From Fonticula-like sp. SCN 57-25 (taxonomy: Eukaryota; Nucleariida; Rotosphaerida), in NCBI GenBank assembly GCA_001724245.1, contig MEDX01000066.1, positions 1 to 29,792 on the forward strand: a stretch of 29,792 nucleotides of DNA. Direction: 5' to 3'. Below, in pieces: positions 21,923-29,792 of this stretch. The stretch's first letter is position 1. The number at the start of each line of letters is the position of its first letter. The notes beneath the pieces are model-generated. The model was given only the letters and a program-made list of their open reading frames with translations. It did not search any database and was not told the origin of the DNA. The position numbers and the translations under genes are program-made.

Positions 21923-22921
21923 CTAATGATGCTCCTGCGCGTCGTCCGCCTGCGCCGTCTGCTCCTGAACCGTAAAGTGCTCCGTGAGCGGATTCGGCGC
22001 GGCGAGGTGAAGCGCGCCCCATCGTGGGAGGGGCAGGTAGAGATACATTGCATGCAGCATGAGCCTCGGTACGTTCCTGTCGGCGTCGTCCGTGTAGATG
22101 TAGTCGCCCACTGCGCAAGCATTAGCACACGTCTACCGCAAGCACCAAGTGGCCATACCTATTGGGTGGTTGATCAGCTGCATGTGGGCCCTGAGCTGGT
22201 GCCTCCTCCCTGTGACCGGCATGAGGAGCATCTCGGTGCTGTTGCGCCCGTGGCACACGCCCCTCCGCAGCACAAACGCGTGGGACTGTGCGGGCTTGCC
22301 GTCGGCCGCAACAAACACCCTATGGTCCAGCGCTTGGTCCATGATAGGCGCGGACACGGTGAAGCACTCACGGACAGCGGACGCGTCGGTACCGAGGGCC
22401 GACAGGCAGCGGCTCAGTGCCGCCTGGTACGACGCGTCCAGGAACGTCTCTGGCGCACCTCGGCGCTCAACGTACGGCGGGAGGCGCTTCGTGGCAAACC
22501 CCACGTCGCCGTGCACGACGGCGAGGTAGGCCTTGCGCGTTAGGCGCCGCTCAAACAGGGCGCCGGCCACGCGGCACGGGTACTTGCCGCGGCCGACCAC
22601 AAGCACGCCGCTCGTCCCAATGTCGAGCTGGTGTACAAGGCCAAACTTGCCAAGATCGGGGAGGCGCGCGCGCACCATCGCCTCGATCGACGGCGTATCG
22701 GGTTCATGGGCCAGCGACTCGAGACGCACGTTCGTCGGCTTGTTCACGACGGCGTAGTTCTGGTCTAGGTGAACAAAGAAGCCGTCATCCGACGGACACG
22801 AGGGCGTTTCCGGAGCCGCAACGCGAAACTGGACATGGCGGGTCGTCGACACGCGCGCCTGTCCGGACGACACCACGGCAGCGACCGAGGTAGCCCGACT
22901 CAGCATCGCGTTTGACCCCAT
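21923..22921 (-). CDS. RluA-family RNA pseudouridine synthase
   Basis: Converts uridine to pseudouridine in RNA. Exons 22921-22159 and 22110-21923 (48-nt intron) give 316 residues. RluA-family blocks include VVNKPTNVRLESL and the catalytic motif LVHQLDIGTSGVLVVG (Asp near residue 98). FERRLTRKAYLAVVHG and TGRRHQLRAHMQLINHPIVGD follow; the HPIVGD part is rebuilt across the intron. The catalytic motif has Gln where HRLD is usual. The N-terminal ~40 residues (MGSNAMLSRATSVAAVV...) have Arg and Ser but no acidic residue, like a mitochondrial presequence. An in-frame ATG at 23014 would add 31 residues and overlap the start codon of the aquaporin gene; 22921 is preferred. RPUSD1-like or mitochondrial RluA relatives are the nearest guesses; the target RNA is unknown. 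Confidence 0.83.
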
Positions 22922-23012
22922 CGCTGGCAACCTCACCAAGTCACGTGAGTTGGTGATTTGACTCGACGACCGTTTCGCGGCTAGTGTGTTTACCTGGCGC
23001 GCACGGACCACC
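22922..23012. promoter_or_regulatory. Compact bidirectional promoter with TCACGTGA
   Basis: Only 91 nt separate the chosen start of the pseudouridine synthase (22921, minus) from that of the aquaporin (23013, plus). A palindromic TCACGTGA at 22941-22948 is the clearest element. If the upstream ATG of the synthase (23014) is used, the two start codons overlap on opposite strands. Confidence 0.4.
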
Positions 23013-24123
23013 ATGTCGGTGAACACCAAGACATCCCTGAACGTTTCGGGGTCGAGCTACTACGACCCGGAGATTGCTTCGAATGCGGGGAGTCGTCGGT
23101 GCGGCCTGACGCGTGCAGGACTCTGCGAACATTCTAACATGTTGAGTTGCTTGCAGATCCCCGACGCCGTCGCTCTTTGGCGACTCTGACGATGTGCTTG
23201 GCGTGAGCTATTTTGACGCGGCGATGGGCCTTGTCAAGGAGTCGACAGTCAAGCAGCTTCAGTCGGCCGAGACGTGGCGCGCAGTTGCGACCGAGTTTTT
23301 TGGCTCTTTCATTCTCTTGTTTGTAACGGGCAGCGCCGTTTCTGCGATTGGCCTTATGGCATGGAACAAGGAGGTACGACTTTGCTGATCCTGCTTGTCA
23401 GTCACCTCTCCTCACGCCCGCCTCTATTTTGCACTCTAGACGATGGGCATTTTTTTGATGGCGCTGACGTATGGCCTCACGCTCTTTGGCCTCTCTTCCG
23501 GCCTTTGCCCTCTTGGGTTTGCCTTCTTCAACCCGACGACGACGATCGGCGCGATGGTGTCAGGTCGGCTGGGCGTGCCGCGCGCGCTGCTGTTCCTGGC
23601 GGTGCAGCTCGTTGGCTCGCTGGCGGGCATTTTTGCGGCGGTGGGGCTGCACAGCTCGCCGGCGGACTCGTATTGCGTGTCCACGGTCGCAGGCACGTCG
23701 AACGGCGGCCTCTTCATCGTCGAGCTTGTGTCGTCCGTCGCGGTGACCTTTGTCAGCGTGTGCGTCTACAATGACAGGAGGAACGCGGGCGCCAGGTGGC
23801 CCAGCGTCTATTCGTCCCTTTCATTTGGCATCATTATTGCGGCGGCCAAGGCCAGCGGCAGTGCGGCCAACCCGACATGGAGGTACGACGGGAGGGCTCT
23901 ACTGATATGACGCGTGGCCGCTAACCAGCAAAGTAGTCTTGGATTTGCAGTGGTGTCGGGGTGCCTGGACAACCAGTGGGCGGTGTGGAGCGGCGGCGCG
24001 GTGGGCGGGGTCATTGCCGGTGCAATGTTTGCTGTCCACCAGTGGATGAAGGATGACAGGGCAGGGTCGGCGGGCGCAATTCACTCGCGGACAACGTCGT
24101 TTAATAGCATCGCATACTCATAG
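23013..24123 (+). CDS. Aquaporin/aquaglyceroporin-family channel with atypical NPT motifs
   Basis: Major intrinsic protein. Exons 23013-23098, 23157-23373, 23440-23882 and 23934-24123 (introns 58, 66, 51 nt) give 311 residues with six predicted membrane helices. Helix 1 is ATEFFGSFILLFVTGSAVSA. The first half-helix reads PLGFAFFNPTTTIGAMVSG (Asn at residue 132). The second, joined across intron 3, reads SGSAANPTWSSLGFAVV (Asn at residue 245). Both NPA boxes are therefore NPT. The Arg that normally follows the second box and forms the aromatic/arginine filter is replaced by Trp-Ser. The rest of the fold, with a hydrophilic N-terminus of ~75 residues, fits the family. Altered boxes suggest a pore that passes something other than water, or a non-orthodox channel; that is inference. 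Confidence 0.85.
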
Positions 24124-24285
24124 TCATGTCTGTGTTTGTATTGTAAGCTCTCTTTTATTTCGACTTCGATCTAATTTAAGTTTCACGCTATGTCAGCGTT
24201 ATACATTTGGGGAATTAGTGCTGTTGTTACAGTTGGGTCGTTCAATAGTCGTTCAGTCATTTAGGAATCGTAAAGTAGTCCAGGC

Positions 24286-26003
24286 TTACCTAGAACATTC
24301 AGTTGATGATACACTGGTACCACTGGAAAATTGGTCGTTCGCTTGCGCAATGGGCAGTGCGTGTAGTGGCGTGCTCCCACTCCACCATTGCGTCCAACTG
24401 GCTGCTTGATCGTCGTCGATCTGCTGCTTGATGACATCCTTAACAGCATGCAAAAAATCATTCGACTGCTCTGCACTAATGCCATTGCCTGCTTGCATAA
24501 TCCGCTCGCGCGTTAAAGAAGCCAGGCACGCGCCTGTCCATGAGTTCTTCTTAGCTACCTCGGCGATGCTTGCAAACGCAGGTCCGAGACTGACCGCCCA
24601 CTCGAGGGTTTCTAGCGCGCTCCACGAGAGCAGACTGCCGGACGGCAATGCGGCGCATGGAAGCGGTCCAAGCTTGTAGTGCGCAATGTAGCAGTGCAGC
24701 AGCAGACGTGCAGCGTCCGGGAGCCCGATCCCTATGAGCTCGAGGTCGTCGACTGTGACTGTCATCAGCATCGCGCCCGTCACCGTGCTCAGCGGGTCGC
24801 AGATCGACGCGTCCAAGCCAAGATCATGCAGCCACATTAATAGGTCAGCGCTCGTGAGCATGTGCAGGCCGCTTTCTAAATGGTCGTCTAGGTAGGTGAT
24901 CATGCGCTCAAGCTTAAACTGCTCCTCTTCTATCTGGAAAATCTCTGCCCTTAGCTCGAGAACCTTGGCAAGTGCGTCGTTGCTACGAGTGCTGTCCAGT
25001 TTGGATTCTGACTCGCTATTCACTGTGCGCGTTGCCTCGGCTGCCCCCGCGCCCTTGGCGTACAGCAGCGACCTCCTCGCGTCGTCCTCGTACACGTGCA
25101 CATCGCCGTTCATTGGCGTTGGTGAAACGACGTGCTTGGCTGCACCGCCGCCGTTGGGAGCCGTCTTGTGAGATCCCTGCTCTCTGCTTGGTAGGGCTGG
25201 CACGGGCATGGACATGTGCTCCAGGGGGCTGCGCATTGATTGCTCGGCAAGCTGCCGCTCCAGCACCAGAGGAGTCATGAGCATCTGAGGTGTCTCCATC
25301 ACGCCTGCGCCTTCGAACCGAGCGCGCGGGGTCCAACTTCCGTCGCGTGCGTCAAATATAATAACGCAATCGTCCTCATCTGAGCCAAGCAAAAAGCGGC
25401 CATCGGAAGAAAACATGCACTGGCAAACGTTGGCGCGAAAACCGTCAAGGCGCTGCAAGAATGTGTACGATTCGCCGTTGTTCTTGAATATTAGAAGAGT
25501 GCCCCCGCCGCAGGCAACGGCCAACCATTGACTGTCATGACTAAACTGAGCACCAAACACCTGAAAATAAAATTAAAATGACGACTTCGTATTTCGACTA
25601 CCGTACGCAAAGACGGTGCTTGTGCAAAAGAACAGCGCTCCACTTGTCCTGTGATCCAGGCTGTCGTCGCGCCAGAATCACTGACCCGTCTGCTACAGCA
25701 AACACCGCACTGGAGGAAGTGGCGTTCCATGACGCAGAAAGTACCTAACGCCCAGTGACAGTGTAAGTGCAGCAAAGACCGACGACCACTCGCATACCCG
25801 AGCTGTTGAACTATGGTGCAGCAGCAGACGACCAGCATTGTCGACGCCTACGACTATGAACCCACCGACTGCGCACCCGGCAGCAAAATAGCGACCATCA
25901 GGAGAAACAGCGATGCCAAGAGGTCGCTGACAGAAATAGTGTTAGAATGTGGACGGAGCGCCACTGACGCAGCGCGAACCTGCAGGTCTTCTACGGACGC
26001 CAT
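24286..26003 (-). CDS. WD40-repeat protein with two SAM-like domains
   Basis: Exons 26003-25980, 25926-25798, 25744-25607 and 25560-24286 (introns 53, 53, 46 nt) give 521 residues. The N-terminal ~200 residues are WD40-type blades (GIAVSPDGRYFAAG, GAQFSHDSQWLAVACGGGTL, CMFSSDGRFLLGSDEDDCVIIFD). A low-complexity linker and a short coiled coil (LRAEIFQIEEEQFKLERMI) follow. Residues ~332-392 look like a SAM domain (TSADLLMWLHDLGL, TVDDLELIGIG). Residues ~415-480 look like a second (LEWAVSLG, NSWTGACLASLT). Metazoan WDSUB1 joins WD40, SAM and U-box; here there is no U-box and a second SAM instead. The first exon is only 24 nt. The last coding bases are followed by GTAAGC, which could mark one more intron, but the stop TAA is immediate. 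The function is unknown; a scaffold role is inference. Confidence 0.72.
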
Positions 26004-27513
26004 CCGCGATTCCGCGCAGTCACCGGCAGCGTTTGCTGTGTGATGATCGGCAAACTTCAGTGCAATGTCAATACACTGTGTGAATATAGGCTAATATGAT
26101 GGATCCTGCAATATTTGTACAATGCCGTACTCATATGGACGCGGCTGGCAAACTTGTCCAGTAACTGTGGACCTCCTGGTATGGCAATACCGTGCATGAT
26201 ACCGCCGTGCTTGGTGCGGCTGTTGTGTACTGGTCGGGCATTGGGAGAGTACTTACTTTAGTGAGCGTCCGACGAGTCAATCTTCCCGCCTGCTTGCTGC
26301 CTTGAGGTATGGATTTACTGTACAGCATGAATACGGCAAATGATGCATTGAATGAGAAGAGACAATACGTGCTATGCCAATACTCGTCACACCCGGTGTT
26401 ATTGCACTGTCTGATACATTTTTTTTTTCCGCGCACACGTCTCTAGTGTCGCGCTCGCTGGCTCCCTGGTAAATACACCGTAACAATATGCTTGCAGCTG
26501 CTCATTGCGCCCGCAACCGTGTCGTGACCGTGTAACTTAATTGCGTCAGTTGTCCATCGCACGATACGCTTTTGAAAACCGTCTAAAACACTCCGTACAA
26601 GATGTGTAGCCGACTCGGATCTCGATTGAATTGAACTATAAGGATTGTATGGTGCGGTATTCCGTACTGTATTTGTATGCATGAGGAGGCGGATAAAATG
26701 CACTCCTTTCTGTTGTGGAGGTGCAGTATAGAAGGAGCAGCTTGCTAATAAATGAACAGTCTCAACAGCCCCTGTATCTGATCGTTGATCTTCCGAGTGT
26801 CAAGTCGTGTCTTGGATACAGTGCACAACTGCATGCGGTACCATGCGAGAATTCCTGTCCGTTCTGCTGTTAGCGCGGAGGGGACGTGTAATAAGAAGTT
26901 TGTCGCTTATATTGCAGTGGTTTGGTACTTTATTCGTTCAAGAGAGGTAGGGAAGGACCGAAAGAAGAGCACACGGCCTGCACATGGGGAACACTGCTGT
27001 TGCGCTTTAACCCGAGGATATTTACTATACGGAAAGACCTGCAACAGTCTGGAATGACGTGGAAGATGAAGTGAATGTGATAGACCGTGAATACATTAAA
27101 AATGCCGAGCTACCTTTGGCGAAATTATGAATCCTGTGTGATTGCTGAAAATCACAGCTGATGCGACACTCTCACGACTGGATATATTTGATGCGCGTAT
27201 TGCTGCTCAGAAAAAAATCGTCATGCGCGTGACTTAATGAAGCTTCGCAGAGAGCTGATAAAGATTGGTCCTTGCTTGCTGACGATTCTTGGTCGTGATG
27301 TCGGGTTGCTGCTTGACGTTGTGTTGACCGTGTGTAGCGGCTGCTCGTATCTCCGCGAATACTTGGCGTAGAGCGATGGTTCAGGGGTCGTTCGAGAGCT
27401 CGTGACGAGACGAGTCGAATAATACCACTCAAGGGGAGATGCGGGTATTGCTAGAAAGCGCAGCAGGGGTAGGGGTGGTGGAGGTGGTTCCTGATAGTTG
27501 TGCGAGACGCTAA
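26004..27513. other. Gene-free region, first part of the 3.8-kb tail
   Basis: About 1.5 kb with lower GC than the coding part and only short, unrelated open frames on both strands. One possible GTAAGT splice donor lies near 26256 (minus), but the frames on either side do not join into a recognisable protein, and the donor is unlike those of the other genes here. A poly-T run is at 26420-26428. I see no RNA gene or mobile-element terminus. Confidence 0.5.
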
Positions 27514-28133
27514 TTACCAGGTTAGGGATGCCGACTGAACTGCAGGGTCTCTCGTGACACGGGCAGGCATTGAACCTAGGTGTCGCTCTGCCTTGTATTG
27601 TGGTGGCGGTGAGGACAAAGACGCAAGCCGAGCCATCTGTTCTGCTTCGCATAATCTCTCCAGAACTCTTGTGTGAACGTAGACCGTAGCTCCGTTAACC
27701 TCCGCCTGGAATTCAGTTAGCTTGTGCTTAGAAGAAAATAGATTGCCTCGTTGGTACAGTATACTGTTGCTTGGCGCGTCCCGGCTCTCGACCATTCTGC
27801 ATGATATTGGCCTGCCGTTCAAAGTTTAGTTTGCATCCCGGCGGGGGGGAGGGGGGGCGTTGTCCAGGGGCGCTTTCCACTCGAAGGAGACTGGCTGACT
27901 ACGTGACGGCGACGGCGTGTGTGAAGGGAGGAGATGGAGGTTAAGCGCTTAGTCGAGCTGGTGACGGACGCTAAAGGATAGACTGGGGTTAAGGGGGGGT
28001 GACCTCGGTATAATAGGTACCACGACTCATAAACAAACTTTTCAAAGGCAACAAAAGACGAGCGGTCCTTCCCACAGGGTGCTTCAGTTTTGACAAAGGG
28101 CCAAAAGTCAGGCAGGCTGGGTGAAGAAGACAT
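27514..28133 (-). other. Possible uncharacterised coding segment(s)
   Basis: Two minus-strand frames abut here: 28133-27819 (104 residues, starting MSSSPSLPDFWPFVK, with FVAFEKFVYESWYLLYRG, then Ser/Pro/Thr-rich) and 27795-27514 (93 residues, with LTEFQAEVNGATVYVHTRVL and ERLCEAEQMARL). They look more protein-like than other frames in the tail, but are in different phases. I found no pair of splice sites matching the GTNYG donors that would join them. They could be two exons, a decayed gene or chance. No family is recognised. Confidence 0.2.
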
Positions 28134-28275
28134 GGAGTGTGTGCATTGAAAGATTACGCAGGAGCCCTGGGAAAGGGCCTGACGTCCGAATAAATGTCCT
28201 ACCGCCCCGCGTGCAATACTGCACAGAATGACTCTTTCTTGCACAGGCAGGCAGACACACACTGTGGCAGCTGAG

Positions 28276-28560
28276 TGTGACGACAGTACTTTATGATCTT
28301 CTATAGTTCACAACAAAGGTTCGCCACACTAGCTTCTAGGACTAACGCTGTGTCGTTTAGTATATCACCTATCACAGGATTTATGATCACGTCACTTACC
28401 ATCCTTTACTGTGACTGTTGTGACGATTGTACTTTGTGGTTTATGAGTTGTTACACAAAGGTGCGTCACATTAGCTCTGGGAACTAACGTTGTGTCGTCT
28501 CAGTGCTATAGCAATCACAGGATTTACGATCACGTCACTTACCATCACACTGTCACCATT
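28276..28560 (+). repeat. Diverged direct repeat, unit about 143 nt, two copies
   Basis: Copy A begins at 28276 and copy B at 28420. Shared landmarks keep a 142-144-nt spacing: TGTGACGA, ACTTTRTG, CACA..AGG, TAACG.TGTGTCGT, and then ATCACAGGATTTA(T/C)GATCACGTCACTTACCATC. The last block is nearly identical in both copies, and the rest has substitutions and small indels. A third, partial copy starts at 29695. The repeat has no coding frame. Confidence 0.75.
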
Positions 28561-28890
28561 CCTGTCACCATTCCACATTCCTGTCAACATTCCTCTTCGT
28601 ATTACCTTTTGTAGCTCACGTGTCCTTTGTCTTCGTCTTTGCCCTCGTGTCTCTCTTTGAGCTCTACTCCCTGCAAGTCAATAAACCTCTACAACCTCAG
28701 CAAGGTGTATTACCTCCTCCCTCATCACACTGTCATCATTCCTTACATCAACAACATTCCACATTCCACATTCCATTCCTCCGTATTACCGTTTGTAGCT
28801 TTCGTGTTCTCAGTGTCTTTCTCTACTGCACCGGTAATAAACCTCTTTACCCAAGCAGCAGATCTCCTCCGCCATCACATGAGGATGAGT
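28544..28890 (+). repeat. Second diverged tandem duplication, unit about 180 nt, ATTCC-rich
   Basis: Two copies start at 28544 and 28724 (ATCACACTGTCAYCATTCC). Both proceed through runs of the pentamer ATTCC, CGTATTACC.TTTGTAGCT, CGTGT, and AATAAACCTCT. The second copy ends near 28870. The ATTCC number differs between copies, as expected for slippage. It abuts the 143-nt repeats, so the region has been built by nested local duplications. Confidence 0.65.
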
Positions 28891-28899
28891 GATTCAATC

Positions 28900-29694
28900 C
28901 AATAGGCATAATCCACTCGATTTTCATCATTTCCATCCATGGTTTCGTTGGGTTTCATCCAATCAGAAAGCGAGCACGTAACAGATCCAAGGGTATTCGC
29001 TAGTGGCGGACGAAACCAATGATGTTGGCAAAACACCACCTCGTCCTCTTCCGTCCTTTTATCGAGGAGAGTAGGTAGGGGTCACCGTTCGAGTTGTTGG
29101 TAGACCAGACCATGAGTGCCGAAAAGAGACAGCGATGTTCTCCCGCAGGAGCGCCTTTGAATGGGTATCGTACGTACTTTACTTTCCCCCGGTGTCCAGG
29201 AGTGTGTGGAGGATCATCTACCATTTACAGTCGGGTTTGGCATTCATTTTAGACTAGTTGGTTGGAAGTACAACACTACGGTAACGCCAATGTTCCATTC
29301 TTTGACCACCGCTCGCATCACTTGTGGACGTTTCTGAACTTGCAGGCGATCATTGTCATCGCCCCAGAATCGAGTATGCGCCGCGGTGCGGCAAATAACA
29401 CCATAGTACAGGGCTTCAAAGCGTCCTTTTCAGCTATGGCTGGGTGTGGAGCAAATGTGCATGCGCGCGGAAACGATCTAGAGAGGAGATGTTTGATGCG
29501 AGAACACGAGGCTTACACACTAAGGAGAGAAATGCATGGCCACACCGTGCCAGGAGAGCAGTGCGCGGTAGCCAAAAAGACGGCGTCCCGAAAAACGACA
29601 ATTCGTTGCTTATTATCTTATCTACATTGCATCCGACTCCAGAAAACGCCCTGTTTGAGGCTCCTAGCCATTTTTGCTGAAGGTCATTTGCGGC
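28900..29694. other. Gene-free region with degenerate open frames
   Basis: About 800 nt without a supported gene. The plus-strand frame 29262-29699 and the overlapping frame 29444-29680 both stay open over the same stretch. Neither resembles a known family and no splice or shift is supported. A CCAATCAG occurs at 28959. It may be degenerate mobile-element or subtelomeric sequence, but nothing proves it. Confidence 0.35.
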
Positions 29695-29792
29695 TGTGAC
29701 GATTGTACTTTGTGTATTGCTTTAGGTACGTCACATAGTCTTTGTGAACTCACATCGTGTGGCATCAGATGTGCAACGCATCACAACCACCA
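29695..29792 (+). repeat. Third, partial copy of the 143-nt repeat
   Basis: The first 20 bases (TGTGACGATTGTACTTTGTG) are identical to the start of copy B at 28420. The match continues weakly through AGGTACGTCACATAG and the TCGTGTGGCATCAG region until the window ends. The spacing from copy B is 1,275 nt, so this family is dispersed as well as tandem. Confidence 0.7.

Noticed and set aside
24280-24296. An extra intron at the end of the WD40-SAM gene (GTAAGC after the last Arg codon)
   Set aside because: The stop TAA is immediate in frame, no downstream exon is recognised before the aquaporin gene, and the donor does not fit the local consensus.
26131-26436. Possible spliced gene using a GTAAGT donor near 26256 (minus)
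   Set aside because: The protein-like downstream frame (GGIMHGIAIPGG) is not in phase with the upstream frame, and the donor is unlike the GTNYG donors of all other introns here.
27540-27660. tRNA-like B box (GGTTCAATGCC, minus strand)
   Set aside because: No matching A box or cloverleaf arms could be found at the right distance.
28276-28560. CRISPR array
   Set aside because: Units of ~143 nt with diverged sequence and only two or three copies; no short identical repeats with unique spacers; eukaryotic context.
29262-29699. 145-codon plus-strand open frame as a gene or transposase remnant
   Set aside because: No transposase or other family motif; a second frame over the same bases is equally open; no terminal repeats.

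Overview
This window is nuclear DNA from a compact eukaryotic genome. Sixteen protein genes lie in the first 26 kb, about one per 1.6 kb. They sit on both strands and are separated by spacers of roughly 70-540 bases. Fourteen of them are broken by very short GT...AG introns: I placed 39, of 43-98 nt, most about 50 nt, many with a CTAAC/CTGAC/CTAAT-like branch site close to the 3' AG. Coding sequence is GC-rich and the spacers are more AT-rich. The gene set (pol epsilon B subunit, NAC beta, PRMT3, exosome DIS3, SLC25A38/Hem25 carrier, APN2, V-ATPase E, TTLL) is eukaryotic core. The tiny introns and density suggest a yeast-like or early-diverging fungus, but a small protist cannot be excluded from sequence alone.

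Layout: DPB2/POLE2 (+) converges on NAC beta (-). NAC beta diverges from PRMT3 (+). An inverted pair of small IFI6/27-like membrane proteins follows at 5.2-6.2 kb. An L-2-hydroxyglutarate dehydrogenase (+) then converges on DIS3 (-). Next come a Hem25-type mitochondrial carrier (-) and APN2 (-). A bacterial-type ABC importer follows as two divergent genes: the ATPase (-) and the UPF0014/FetB-like permease (+). An MFS transporter (-), a TTLL ligase (+), V-ATPase E (-), a RluA-type pseudouridine synthase (-), an aquaporin-family channel (+) and a WD40 + double-SAM protein (-) complete the gene-rich part.

From about 26.0 kb to the end (3.8 kb) I find no convincing gene. That stretch holds diverged repeats of about 143 and 180 nt, G-runs and short open frames, like a subtelomeric or decayed-element region.

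The genes are mostly unrelated housekeeping functions, so no single pathway links them. The ABC ATPase/permease pair is the clear functional couple, because its two halves share one 146-nt promoter. The most unusual observations are these: a uniform non-canonical 5' splice site (GTNYG, with C at +4 in 35 of 39 introns and never A); the head-to-head ABC importer; the inverted IFI6/27 pair; an aquaporin with both NPA boxes changed to NPT and the selectivity-filter arginine lost; and an E2F-like site just upstream of APN2. All exon joins were made by eye from reading frame and family conservation, with no transcript evidence.
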